The notes below the pieces were generated by a model. That model ran no database searches, was not told where the DNA came from, and saw only the letters and a list, made by a program, of their open reading frames with translations. Source: Bin16 sp965206315 (GTDB lineage Bacteria > Chloroflexota > Dehalococcoidia > Lucifugimonadales > Australimonadaceae). From it: a stretch of 64,000 bases of DNA. Of this stretch, positions 9,958 to 18,796 are shown piece after piece. The stretch spans positions 744,001 through 808,000 of the forward strand of contig OZ242210.1 of assembly GCA_965206315.1 (NCBI GenBank), in the 5' to 3' direction. The position numbers were made by a program, and so were the translations under genes. The number at the start of each line of letters is the position of its first letter. The first letter of the stretch is position 1.

Positions 9958-11967
9958 ATGCTCCCGGAAGCAGCAGCCTGGCTCATCATCGGCCTGCCGC
10001 TCCTCGCGGGGGTGTTCAACATCGCCGTGCTCAGACCGTGGCGGCGCTCGCTCTGGCGGTACGCCGGATACGCGGGCATCGCCGGCACCGGCGCTGCGTT
10101 CGTGCTGAGCCTCATCGCCGTCAACGGCGCTATGGGGAACGGCGACGCGGGCTACGAACCGCACGCGTGGTTCGCCGTCGGGGCCATCGGGGCACAGGAC
10201 GGCTTCCGGATGACCGTGGGCATCTTCCTCGACCCGCTCTCGGCCATCATGGCGGCGGTCGTCTCCGGCGTCAGCATGGTCGTGCAGGTGTTCTCGCTCG
10301 GCTACATGCGCAAGGGCGAGGATGACGCGAACGGCGAGTGGAGCGACTACCCCCGCTACTTCACGTACATGTCGCTGTTCACCGCCTCGATGCTGGGGCT
10401 GGTGCTCGCGTACAACCTCATCCAACTGTTCGTGTTCTGGGAGCTGGTGGGACTCTTCTCCTACCTGCTCATCGGGTTCTGGTACCACCGCCCGGCTGCG
10501 GCTGCCGCCGCCAAGAAGGCGTTCATCGTCACCCGTATCGGCGACTTCGGCTTCATGCTCGGCATCCTCTACCTGTTCCTGAACCGGGGCGAGTTCACTG
10601 CGCTGGGGCTGAACCCGTTCGAGATACCGGCCATCCTCGACGCCGCGCCGATGCTCTCCGCGGGCGTGGCGACGTGGGCGGCGCTGGGGCTGTTCGCGGG
10701 CGCGGCAGGCAAGTCGGCGCAGTTCCCGCTGCACACGTGGCTGCCGGACGCGATGGAGGGCCCGACTCCCGTCAGCTCGCTGATCCACGCGGCCACGATG
10801 GTCGCCGCCGGCGTATTCCTCGTGGCGCGGCTGTTCGGGCTGTTCGAGGAGAGCGCGGCGGCGATGAACACGGTCGCTATCATCGGCGGGTTCACTGCCG
10901 TCTTCGCGGCTGCCATGGGATTGGCAGCGAACGACATCAAGCGCGTGCTCGCGTTCTCGACGGTGAGCCAGCTGGGCTACATGTTCCTCGCACTGGGGGT
11001 GGGCGCTCCCGGCGTAGCGATGTTCCACCTGTTCAACCACGCCTTCTTCAAGTGCCTCCTCTTCCTGGGCGCGGGCTCGGTGCACCACTCGGTGCACACG
11101 TTCGACATGCGGTACATGGGCGGCATCCGGCGATGGATGCCCATCACCTACCTGACGACGCTCGTAGGCGGGCTGAGCCTCGCGGGGATATTCCCGCTGG
11201 CGGGCTTCTGGAGCAAGGACGAGATACTGACAACGGCGTGGAGCGGAGCGCATGCAGCGAACACCGGCGTCTCGCAACTGGTGTTCTGGCTGGCGCTCGC
11301 CGCCGCGTTCATGACCGCGTTCTACGTGTTCCGTCTCATCATCATGGCGTTCCACGGCGAGTTCCGGGGCGGCATCGACTCGGTCCCGCACGAGGAGCGC
11401 ATCCCCGACGAGGCGCACCACCACGTGCACCGGCACGAGTCCTCTCGCGTGATGACGCTGCCGCTCATCGTGCTGGCGGTGTTCGCGGTCGGCTCCGGCT
11501 TCGTGGCGAACTCGCTCATCGACCTCGGGCCGGTGCCCGCGCACTGGTTCTCGCACCTGCTGCACGAGGATGCGCCGAAGTTCAACATCGTCATCGCGCT
11601 CACGTCCACGGTGGTTGCGGTCGCAGGGATAGGGCTGGCGGTGCTCGTCTACGGAACGCGCACCGTGTCGTTCGACGGGCTCGGACGCTTGTGGCGGTGG
11701 GGGCACCGCCTGCTGGCGGAGCGGTTCTACATGGACGCGCTCTACGAAGACCTCATCGTCCGCCGCGCCCTCTACCGCGGGCTGTTCCTCGTCTCAGACT
11801 GGTTCGACCGCCGCATCGTGGACGGCGTGGCCGACCTGGCGGGATGGCTGGGGCGCAACAGCGGACGCGCCATCGCCCAGCTCCAGACTGGCCACATCCA
11901 GGTGTACGGCGTGGGCGTCTCGATGGGCGCGGCGGTGATACTCATCTTCTACCTGATGCAACGCTGA
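9958..11967 (+). CDS. nuoL: NADH-quinone oxidoreductase subunit L (NuoL/ND5)
   Basis: A 669-residue antiporter-like subunit at the distal end of the membrane arm, with about 16 helices including the lateral helix at the C-terminus. Signatures include NLIQLFVFWELVGLFSYLLI (conserved Glu), KSAQFPLHTWLPDAMEGPTP (conserved Lys and His) and FSTVSQLGYMF. A His-rich loop EAHHHVHRHESSR (about residues 486-498) precedes the last third. The start ATG at 9958 follows the DUF2007-like stop by 3 bp. Confidence 0.96.
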   Translation: MLPEAAAWLIIGLPLLAGVFNIAVLRPWRRSLWRYAGYAGIAGTGAAFVLSLIAVNGAMGNGDAGYEPHAWFAVGAIGAQDGFRMTVGIFLDPLSAIMAAVVSGVSMVVQVFSLGYMRKGEDDANGEWSDYPRYFTYMSLFTASMLGLVLAYNLIQLFVFWELVGLFSYLLIGFWYHRPAAAAAAKKAFIVTRIGDFGFMLGILYLFLNRGEFTALGLNPFEIPAILDAAPMLSAGVATWAALGLFAGAAGKSAQFPLHTWLPDAMEGPTPVSSLIHAATMVAAGVFLVARLFGLFEESAAAMNTVAIIGGFTAVFAAAMGLAANDIKRVLAFSTVSQLGYMFLALGVGAPGVAMFHLFNHAFFKCLLFLGAGSVHHSVHTFDMRYMGGIRRWMPITYLTTLVGGLSLAGIFPLAGFWSKDEILTTAWSGAHAANTGVSQLVFWLALAAAFMTAFYVFRLIIMAFHGEFRGGIDSVPHEERIPDEAHHHVHRHESSRVMTLPLIVLAVFAVGSGFVANSLIDLGPVPAHWFSHLLHEDAPKFNIVIALTSTVVAVAGIGLAVLVYGTRTVSFDGLGRLWRWGHRLLAERFYMDALYEDLIVRRALYRGLFLVSDWFDRRIVDGVADLAGWLGRNSGRAIAQLQTGHIQVYGVGVSMGAAVILIFYLMQR

Positions 11968-11971
11968 GCAG

Positions 11972-13483
11972 ATGCTGACCGCAATCACATTCGTACCGAT
12001 GATCGGAGCCGCGCTGGCGTTCGCGGTGCGCGGCTCCGCGCGGACGACACGCCTCATCGCACTGACGACCGTGCTGGCGGAGCTGGGGCTGACCATCTCC
12101 ATGTACGTCATCTTCAACGCGCAGGGAGACACATACCAGTTCGTGCAGCGTGCGCCGTGGGTTTCCGCTTTCGGCATCGAGTTCCTGATGGGCGTGGACG
12201 GCCTGAGCGCGCCGCTGGTCCTGCTGAACGGCATCCTCGGCGTGGCGGCGGTGCTCGTGTCGTGGCGGGTGGAGACGCGCGTCCGCGAGTACTTCATGTG
12301 GCTGCTCTTGCTGCAGGGCGCTGTCATGGGCGTCTTCGCGTCGCTCGACATGATCCTGTTCTTCATCTTCTGGGAGCTGGAACTCGTGCCGATGTTCTTC
12401 CTCATCTCCATCTGGGGGACGGGGCGCAAGGACTACTCGGCGATGAAGTTCCTGCTGTTCACCTTCCTCGGCTCGGCGTTCATGTTCGCGGCCATCCTCG
12501 CGCTCTACTTCTCGTTCCCGGCCGGCGAGCGCACGTTCGACATGACCGCGCTCATCCACAAGGACCTGACCAACCTCATCGTGCCGTCGTCGCTCGTGTT
12601 CAGCGGCTTCCTCGTGGCGTTCGCGGTGAAGCTGCCCATCGTGCCGCTGCACACGTGGCTGCCGGACGCGCACACGGACGCGCCGACGGCGGTGAGCGTG
12701 ATGCTGGCGGGCGTGCTGCTGAAGATGGGCGGCTACGGCCTGCTCCGCATCAACGCCGGGATGTTCCCGGACGAGCTGGCCGCCGCCGCGCCGCTGCTGG
12801 CGATGCTCGCCGTCGTGAACGTGCTGTACGGCGCGTTCATCGTCATGCGCCAGACCGATCTGAAACGCCTCGTCGCATACAGCAGCGTGAGCCACATGGG
12901 GTTCGTCGTGCTGGGCCTCGCATCGGTCGGCGCGGGGGCGGCGCAGCTGGACGGCACGGGGCTGAACGGGGCGGCGATGCAGCTGTTCACCCACGGGACG
13001 ATCACAGGACTGCTCTTCGTGGTCGTCGGGCTCGTCTACGACCGTGCGCACACGCGGCATATCGCGGACATGGGCGGGCTTTCGGGCCGCATGCCGCTCA
13101 TCGCCATCGGGTTCATGGTCGCGGGGCTGGCGTCGCTCGGCCTGCCGACGACGAGCGGCTTCGCCGCCGAGATCATGGTCTTCCTCGGCACGTTCCCGGC
13201 GTACGGGCTGGCGACCGCGCTCTGCGCGTTCGGGGTCGTGCTCGCGGCGGGCTACATCCTGTGGACGGCCCAGCGCACGATGTTCGGGCCTCCCCTGGAG
13301 CGGTGGGCGCACCTTCAGGACGCGACCCGCGTGGACGTCGCCGCGATGGGCGTGCTCATCGTGCCCATATTCGTGTTCGGGGTCTACCCCGGTCTGCTGA
13401 CGGACGTGTTCGACGCCGGTATCGCCCCCATCGTCGCGTCCTTCGCCGAGAACGCGTCCCTCGTTGCGGGACGGGGAGGCTAG
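11972..13483 (+). CDS. nuoM: NADH-quinone oxidoreductase subunit M (NuoM/ND4)
   Basis: A 503-residue antiporter-like proton channel of complex I with about 14 helices. Conserved features include FFIFWELELVPMFFLISIWG (catalytic Glu), FAVKLPIVPLHTWLPDAHTD (Lys and His) and VAYSSVSHMGFVVLGL. The ATG at 11972 follows the nuoL stop closely, and the stop is followed after 3 bp by the GTG of nuoN. Confidence 0.96.
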   Translation: MLTAITFVPMIGAALAFAVRGSARTTRLIALTTVLAELGLTISMYVIFNAQGDTYQFVQRAPWVSAFGIEFLMGVDGLSAPLVLLNGILGVAAVLVSWRVETRVREYFMWLLLLQGAVMGVFASLDMILFFIFWELELVPMFFLISIWGTGRKDYSAMKFLLFTFLGSAFMFAAILALYFSFPAGERTFDMTALIHKDLTNLIVPSSLVFSGFLVAFAVKLPIVPLHTWLPDAHTDAPTAVSVMLAGVLLKMGGYGLLRINAGMFPDELAAAAPLLAMLAVVNVLYGAFIVMRQTDLKRLVAYSSVSHMGFVVLGLASVGAGAAQLDGTGLNGAAMQLFTHGTITGLLFVVVGLVYDRAHTRHIADMGGLSGRMPLIAIGFMVAGLASLGLPTTSGFAAEIMVFLGTFPAYGLATALCAFGVVLAAGYILWTAQRTMFGPPLERWAHLQDATRVDVAAMGVLIVPIFVFGVYPGLLTDVFDAGIAPIVASFAENASLVAGRGG

Positions 13484-13486
13484 CGC

Positions 13487-15052
13487 GTGGGCATCACGGC
13501 CAGAGACCTCTTCCTCGTCGCGCCGGAGCTTGCGCTCGTGGTTGCCGCGACCGTCGTGGTGCTGTCCGGCCTGGTCTCCCGGCAGCGGCAGCTGACGCTC
13601 GGGCTCGCGCTGCTCGGACTCGCCGCGACGTTCGCATTCGGCATCGCGCTGTGGGACGACATACACGCGAACGGGGCGCAGTCGGCTTTCAATCACTCGC
13701 TGGTGGTGGACAAGTTCGCGCTCTACATCAAGTTCCTCGTCGCCGGGACCGCCGCCCTCGTCCTCATCGCAGGTCTGGAGTACGCGGAGCGCTTCCGGCC
13801 CTATGAGTCGGAGTTCAGCGGGCTGGTGCTCTTCTCGGCGAGCGGACTGATGCTGCTGGCAGCGGCAGCCGACCTCATCACCATCTACGTCTCGCTGGAG
13901 CTCGCGACGCTGCCGGTGGTGGCGCTTGCCGCGTTCGTCAGGACGCGCGTGGCGCCCATCGAAGCAGGCGTGAAGTACCTGCTGCTCTCCGCTGTCTCGT
14001 CGGCGTTCCTGCTGTACGGGTTCGCGTTCCTGTACGGCGCGTCGGGAACGATGCAGGTGGTGAGCAGCGGCAGCGCGCCGACCATCGCGCAGTCGCTTGC
14101 CGCAGGTACGGCAGCGGTGCCCTTCGGAGGGCTCGCGGTGATGGCCGGGGCTGTGCTCGCGACCGCCGGTTTCGGCTTCAAGCTGTCCATGGTGCCCTTC
14201 CAGATGTGGACGCCGGACGTGTACGAAGGCGCGCCGACGCCTGTCGGCGCATTCCTCGCGACCGCCAGCAAGGCCGCCGCGTTCGCCGTCGTGCTGCGCT
14301 TGTTCTACGAGGCGCTCGGCGGGTCGTCGGCGGATTGGTCGACGCTGTTCGCAGCGCTCGCGGCCATCACGATGACGATAGGGAACCTCGTCGCGATCGT
14401 GCAGAGCAACGTGAAGCGCCTGCTGGGCTACAGCGCCATCGCACACGCGGGCTACATGCTCATCGGCGTCGCAGCCGTGACGGCGCACGGACAGGAGATG
14501 CCGGACCCGGACCCGACCGGCATCACGAGCGTCCTCTTCTACCTGGTCGGCTACGCAGCGATGACGCTCGCGGCGTTCTTCGCAGTCCTCGTGCTCACGC
14601 AGCGCACCGGCGACGAGCGCATCGAGGCGATGGCGGGCATGGGACGGCGCGCTCCGCTCGCGGCCTTGGCGCTGGCCGTCGCGTTGCTGGGTCTCACCGG
14701 CATCCCGCCAACCGTGGGGTTCATGGGCAAACTGTTCCTGTTCAACGCCGCCGTGAACTCGGGGCTCGTCTGGCTCGCGGTCGTCGGAGCGGTCAACTCG
14801 GTCGTCTCCGCCTACTACTACGTGGGCATCATCCGGACGATGTACCTGCGCCAGCCCTCTCCCTCCGTCGTTCCTCCCTCCCCCGTCATTCCTGCGGAGG
14901 CAGGAACCTCGCAGCCCCCTTCCCCCATCGCCGCGGCGTTCTCCGGAAGGCTCGCGCTGGTGGTAACGCTCGCAGCGATCCTCGTGCTGGGGTTCTGGCC
15001 GGGCGGACTGCTCGAGGTCGCACGCACCGCCGCGAGCGGGCTGGTCTCCTAG
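13487..15052 (+). CDS. nuoN: NADH-quinone oxidoreductase subunit N (NuoN/ND2)
   Basis: A 521-residue antiporter-like subunit, the third proton channel of complex I. Signatures are SLELATLPVVAL, FKLSMVPFQMWTPDVYEGAP and GYSAIAHAGYMLIG. The start is the GTG at 13487. Between the last two helices a proline-rich loop reads SPVIPAEAGTSQ; it is encoded by a dispersed palindromic repeat (14885-14910) that sits in frame inside the gene. The last helix and basic end are intact, so the insertion is tolerated in a loop. It is the last nuo gene of the cluster. Confidence 0.95.
   Translation: MGITARDLFLVAPELALVVAATVVVLSGLVSRQRQLTLGLALLGLAATFAFGIALWDDIHANGAQSAFNHSLVVDKFALYIKFLVAGTAALVLIAGLEYAERFRPYESEFSGLVLFSASGLMLLAAAADLITIYVSLELATLPVVALAAFVRTRVAPIEAGVKYLLLSAVSSAFLLYGFAFLYGASGTMQVVSSGSAPTIAQSLAAGTAAVPFGGLAVMAGAVLATAGFGFKLSMVPFQMWTPDVYEGAPTPVGAFLATASKAAAFAVVLRLFYEALGGSSADWSTLFAALAAITMTIGNLVAIVQSNVKRLLGYSAIAHAGYMLIGVAAVTAHGQEMPDPDPTGITSVLFYLVGYAAMTLAAFFAVLVLTQRTGDERIEAMAGMGRRAPLAALALAVALLGLTGIPPTVGFMGKLFLFNAAVNSGLVWLAVVGAVNSVVSAYYYVGIIRTMYLRQPSPSVVPPSPVIPAEAGTSQPPSPIAAAFSGRLALVVTLAAILVLGFWPGGLLEVARTAASGLVS
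14885..14910 (+). repeat. Dispersed palindromic repeat inside nuoN
   Basis: The hairpin TTCCTGC-GGAG-GCAGGAA (14889-14906) is part of the same repeat family found between genes throughout the window. Here it is translated in frame as VIPAEAG within a loop of NuoN. Confidence 0.8.
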
Positions 15053-15063
15053 GAGGCGAACAG

Positions 15064-15750
15064 GTGAAAGGGATCGTGTACATAGCGCAGAACCGGTACT
15101 ACGCCGACCCTGATGGAGGTCTCAACATATTTAAGTTAGGCCACACGGGAGGAAACAGTTGGGCCGATGTGGAGCGCCGCTGGAGGGAGGGGCGCGGTCC
15201 GGCAACAAACTACCCGGGCGAAGTGCGCCCTGTTTTCGCCGTACTAGTAGACGATATGAATGATGTAGAAGACCAGATGCAGCAGGTACTCGTGGCTGCG
15301 CGGATAGTAGGGGGAGGCAGAGAATGGTACCGCGGGAATGTCGAGAGCACGAAACGTATGTTGCTGAATTTCCCCGGCGCACAAGAGGTGCAGCGCTCTA
15401 AAGAAGTTGTGGCTATTGAGGAGGAGCCGGAGGTCACGGTACCTAAGAGCATTGCAGGCTGGACATTGGCAGAAGTAGGCATCCAATCCGGGGATATCCT
15501 CGAATTTGTCGGAGACGACTCTGCGTACGTTGAAGGAGCCCAGCAGGATGGGAAGAAGGCGACCTTTCTATTTCGGAAGGAAGGCCACGAGAGCGACGGC
15601 GAGCGAATGACCATCAACACTGCTGCTTCCATCTTGGATGGCTATCCCACAAGCGGGCCGGCTCGCTTCCGTGCTCCTCAGCGCCTGCAAGCAAAACCGA
15701 CAGAGACGCTCTCTCAGTTGATCCACCGTATTCGCAAGGAAGCAAAGTAG
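15064..15750 (+). CDS. GIY-YIG-like (T5orf172-type) protein, probably acquired
   Basis: A 228-residue soluble protein. The N-terminus reads GIVYIAQN then FKLGHTG, the spacing expected of a GIY-YIG/T5orf172 nuclease fold, followed by Arg residues. The C-terminal half (GKKATFLFRKEG, then INTAASILDGYPTSGPARF) resembles DUF4357-like tails often attached to such nucleases; this part is uncertain. The start is GTG at 15064, with AGGAGG at 15055-15060, four bases upstream. Base composition is much less G+C rich than the neighbours (about half, by eye) and codon choice differs, so horizontal transfer is likely. It starts 12 bp after nuoN but is unlikely to belong to complex I. Confidence 0.6.
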   Translation: MKGIVYIAQNRYYADPDGGLNIFKLGHTGGNSWADVERRWREGRGPATNYPGEVRPVFAVLVDDMNDVEDQMQQVLVAARIVGGGREWYRGNVESTKRMLLNFPGAQEVQRSKEVVAIEEEPEVTVPKSIAGWTLAEVGIQSGDILEFVGDDSAYVEGAQQDGKKATFLFRKEGHESDGERMTINTAASILDGYPTSGPARFRAPQRLQAKPTETLSQLIHRIRKEAK

Positions 15751-15766
15751 AAAGCGTATCCGTTGC

Positions 15767-16939
15767 TCACATGTCCGCTTCGTGGAGCCGGTCCCACGGC
15801 ACGAGGCGTCCGCCCGTCCGTTCCTGCGATTCGTCGCCGCCGTACGCCACCACCACGTCGCACGCTATCCCCGCGTCCTCGAGGTGGCCCCGCACCCGGC
15901 GCGCGCCCGCGAAGAGGCTCGATGACGGCGTCTGCGACGACTTGGCCTCCACCAGCGTAACCCCGGACGTATGCTCGATCAGCAGGTCCGTTTCCGCGCC
16001 GTCCCTGTTGCGATAGAAGAACAGGCCCCGCGTCTCCCCTGTGTTCATCCGCCGCTTGGCGGTCTCCGAAGCGACCCACGTCTCGAACAGCGCCCCGCGC
16101 AGAGGGTGGGTGCGCAACTGCTCCGGCGTGCGGATGCCGATGAGCCAGCAGGCGAGGCCAGTGTCGTAGAAGTGCAGTTTCGGCATCTTCACCAGCCGTT
16201 TGCCCAGGTTCGCGTGGAACGGCGGGAGCTTGAAGACGATGTAGCTCGCTTCCAGCACCCCGAGCCACGCCCGCGCGGTGGGCTGGGATATGCCGCAGTC
16301 GCTCGCCAGGGCGGAGTAGTTGAGCAACTGCGACGTGCGCCCCGCGCACAGCTCCACGAAGCGCTGGAACGCCGCCAGGTCGCCGATCCTGCTGATCGCC
16401 CGCACGTCGCGCTCCACGTAGGTCGCCGCGTAGGAACGCAACCACTCGCTGGGATCGAGCCCCTCGTCGAAGATGCGGGGATAGCCCCCCGCGAACAGCG
16501 CCTCTTCCAGCGTCTGCGGGTGCGAGGGGAACCGCACCGTCTCGCCGCGCGCAAGCGGCAGAAGGTGGTGCACCGCGGTGCGCCCCGCCAGCGACTGGCT
16601 TACGGACTCCGCCAGCAACAGGTTCTGCGAACCGGTCAGCACCCACTTCCCCGGCTGCGGGTCCTCGTCCATCATCACCTGCAGGTAGGAGAGCAGGTCC
16701 GGCGCGCGCTGCACCTCGTCCATGATGACCCCGCCCGTGTACTGTCCCAGGAAGGCGCGCGGGTCCTCCAGCGCGAAGGCGCGAGTGTCCGGGGCCTCCA
16801 GGCTCACGTAGCTGTGCCCTGGAAATACGGCCCTGCACAGGGTGGTCTTGCCGCTCTGGCGAGGCCCCGTCAGGATTACGGAGGGCATGCGGCGTGCCGC
16901 ATCCAGCAGTTTCGGCGTGAGGTCGCGTTGAACCGTCAT
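15767..16939 (-). CDS. AAA ATPase with DUF4143 domain
   Basis: A 390-residue ATPase of the AAA_14/DUF4143 type, common in archaea and bacteria and of unclear role. The Walker A motif is LTGPRQSGKTTL (about residues 22-33), the Walker B-like motif is GGVIMDEVQRAPDLL and the sensor is KWVLTGSQNLLL. The C-terminal DUF4143 part has HFYDTGLACWLIG and FETWVASE, then a nuclease-like FYRNRDGAETDLLIE with VEAKSS, resembling a PD-(D/E)xK core. The ATG at 16939 is preferred to the upstream TTG at 16957. Tandem hairpins lie just upstream. It is convergent with the GIY-YIG-like gene. Confidence 0.85.
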   Translation of the reverse strand: MTVQRDLTPKLLDAARRMPSVILTGPRQSGKTTLCRAVFPGHSYVSLEAPDTRAFALEDPRAFLGQYTGGVIMDEVQRAPDLLSYLQVMMDEDPQPGKWVLTGSQNLLLAESVSQSLAGRTAVHHLLPLARGETVRFPSHPQTLEEALFAGGYPRIFDEGLDPSEWLRSYAATYVERDVRAISRIGDLAAFQRFVELCAGRTSQLLNYSALASDCGISQPTARAWLGVLEASYIVFKLPPFHANLGKRLVKMPKLHFYDTGLACWLIGIRTPEQLRTHPLRGALFETWVASETAKRRMNTGETRGLFFYRNRDGAETDLLIEHTSGVTLVEAKSSQTPSSSLFAGARRVRGHLEDAGIACDVVVAYGGDESQERTGGRLVPWDRLHEADM

Positions 16940-16961
16940 ACGAGTATCGTACCGCAAAACT

Positions 16962-17056
16962 CGGCTGATTCAAAGTGTGATTTTGAATCAGCCGAACTTC
17001 TGCCCACTAACAGCCTGAAAACCCGGCTGATTGAAGACCCGATTTTGAACCAGCCG
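16962..17056. repeat. Two tandem 33-nt hairpins in a divergent promoter region
   Basis: Unit 1 (16962-16994) is a perfect 13-bp inverted repeat, CGGCTGATTCAAA with TTTGAATCAGCCG around a 7-nt loop. Unit 2 (17024-17056) is an imperfect version with the same outer arms. The units start 62 bp apart and both follow AAAAC(T/C). They lie between the divergent ATPase and methyltransferase genes, so they could be operators or paired terminators. Confidence 0.7.
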
Positions 17057-17103
17057 ACCATCCTGCCCCAGCCGCTGTCCCGATCGCGCCGCCCGCGCAT
17101 ATC

Positions 17104-17877
17104 ATGGCGGATACGATGACGCCCGATTCCAACCGCCTCTACACCGACCTCGCGCACCTGTGGCCGATGATGAGTCCGCCGGAGGACTACGCGGACGAGG
17201 GCGACTCCTGGCGAAGCGAGCTCCGCAACCGCCTCGGCCCCGGCAGGGCGCGCATCCTCGAGCTCGGCACGGGCGGCGGACACCTCCTGCACCACGTCGC
17301 CGACGGCTTCGACGCCACCGCGGTGGACCTCTCCGAGGGAATGCTCGCCCACTCGCGCCGCCTGAACCCGGACGTGACGCACCACGTGGGCGACATGCGG
17401 ACCGTCCGGCTCGGCGAGACGTTCGACGCCGTGCTCATCCACGACGCCATCGACTACATGACGACCGAAGACGACCTGCGCGCGGCCTTCGCGACGGCGC
17501 GGGCGCACCTGCGCCCCGGCGGTCTGCTGCTGATGGCGCCGGACGACTACGTGGAGACGTTCACTCCGCCACGCGTCTGGCACGAGACGCGGGGCAAGAC
17601 CGGAAGCGGGCTCACGTTCGTCGAGTACTCGTGGGACCCCGACCCGAACGACACGCAGATCGAGACGGTCTACGTGTTCTTCTTCGAGGAGGACGGCGCA
17701 TTGCGGGTGGAGGTGGACCGCCACGTGACGGGCCTGTTCTCCATCGGCGCGTGGGAGCGGCTGCTCGGCAAGTCAGGCTTCGAGGCGGAGCGCATCGACT
17801 ATCCTCACAGCGAGAACGGCAGCGAGGCGTACCTGTGGATATGCACTGCGACCGGCGCAGCCGCTCGCGTAGAATGA
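17104..17877 (+). CDS. SAM-dependent class I methyltransferase
   Basis: A 257-residue protein with the Rossmann-type methyltransferase order: motif I ILELGTGGGHLLHHV (about residues 51-65), an acidic residue at the end of strand 2 in ATAVDLSEGML, then VGDMRTVRLGETFDAVLIHD and the motif III-like HLRPGGLLLMAPDD. The acceptor is unknown. The ATG at 17104 is used; an in-frame ATG at 17116 is an alternative. The next gene (SDR) follows after 37 bp, so co-transcription is possible. Confidence 0.85.
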   Translation: MADTMTPDSNRLYTDLAHLWPMMSPPEDYADEGDSWRSELRNRLGPGRARILELGTGGGHLLHHVADGFDATAVDLSEGMLAHSRRLNPDVTHHVGDMRTVRLGETFDAVLIHDAIDYMTTEDDLRAAFATARAHLRPGGLLLMAPDDYVETFTPPRVWHETRGKTGSGLTFVEYSWDPDPNDTQIETVYVFFFEEDGALRVEVDRHVTGLFSIGAWERLLGKSGFEAERIDYPHSENGSEAYLWICTATGAAARVE

Positions 17878-17914
17878 CGCGCACGACAGACGTATCGAGA
17901 GGGGAGAACGGAGC

Positions 17915-18736
17915 ATGGTGGAAGGCATTGCGGGCCGCGTGGCCATCGTTACCGGCGCGGGGCGCGGCATCGGGCAGGGCGTCGCCCTGCGGCTGGCGAA
18001 AGAGGGCGCAAGCGTCGTGGCGAACGACCTCGACCAGGGGCCGCTGGACGAGACGCTGCGACAGATCGAGGAGGCGGGCGGCAGCGCAGTGGGGCTCGCG
18101 GCATCCGTGACGGACGCGGATGTCGGCGAGCGGCTGGCGTCGCTGGCGGTGGAGCGTTTCGGCGGGCTGCACGTCGTCGTAACGGCGGCCGGCTTCCTCT
18201 GGGACGGGATGATCCACCGGATGACTGACGAGCAGTTCAACGCCATCGTCGACGTGCACCTCGGCGGAACGTTCCGCGTCGTGCGCGACTCGTTCAAGGT
18301 GATGCGGGAGCACGCGCGGGGGGAGAAAGAGCGCGGCGAGGCCGTGCCCGCCCGGCATATCGTCACCATCTCGTCGCTCTCCGGGTTCGGAAACCTCGGC
18401 CAGGCGAACTACTCCGCGGCAAAGGCCGGGATCGCGGGGCTCACGCGAACGGTGGCGATAGAGGGCGCGATGTTCAACGTGCTGGCGAACTCGATGGCGT
18501 TCGGGTTCATCGACACGCGGATGACGCGCGCTATGGAGTCGCAGAGCGAGTTCGTGCGCGGAGCCCCGCAAGGCATACCGGAGGCGGCGCGTAACAGGGC
18601 GCTCGAGGTGATACCGCTGAAGCGCGCCGCCGCGGTCGAGGAAGCCGTTGGGCCGATCATCTTCCTCTGCTCCGACCTCTCGACCTACGTAACAGGGGCG
18701 CTGCTCGAAGTGAACGGCGGCGTGCACATCTCGTAG
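17915..18736 (+). CDS. SDR-family oxidoreductase (FabG-like)
   Basis: A 273-residue classical SDR. The cofactor loop is TGAGRGIG (about residues 13-20), followed by ANDLD, which suggests NAD(H) preference. The active site has ISSLSGFGNLGQANYSAAKA with Ser and the Tyr-xxx-Lys pair. The C-terminus GALLEVNGGVHIS is typical. A stretch around EHARGEKERGEAVPARH is an insertion relative to FabG and is seen in some dehydrogenases acting on CoA or hydroxyacyl substrates. The substrate is unknown. GAGAGGGGAGA lies upstream of the ATG at 17915. Confidence 0.88.
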   Translation: MVEGIAGRVAIVTGAGRGIGQGVALRLAKEGASVVANDLDQGPLDETLRQIEEAGGSAVGLAASVTDADVGERLASLAVERFGGLHVVVTAAGFLWDGMIHRMTDEQFNAIVDVHLGGTFRVVRDSFKVMREHARGEKERGEAVPARHIVTISSLSGFGNLGQANYSAAKAGIAGLTRTVAIEGAMFNVLANSMAFGFIDTRMTRAMESQSEFVRGAPQGIPEAARNRALEVIPLKRAAAVEEAVGPIIFLCSDLSTYVTGALLEVNGGVHIS

Positions 18737-18796
18737 CGGAGGCCGACGGCGCTGGTTGAGTCGTTCGAAGAGTATGAGATCAAGCCGCGTATCCAC

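Noticed and set aside
9685..14488. Very long minus-strand open frames opposite nuoL-nuoN
   Set aside because: They are Arg/His/Asp-rich shadow translations without any domain logic. The plus strand encodes intact complex I subunits.
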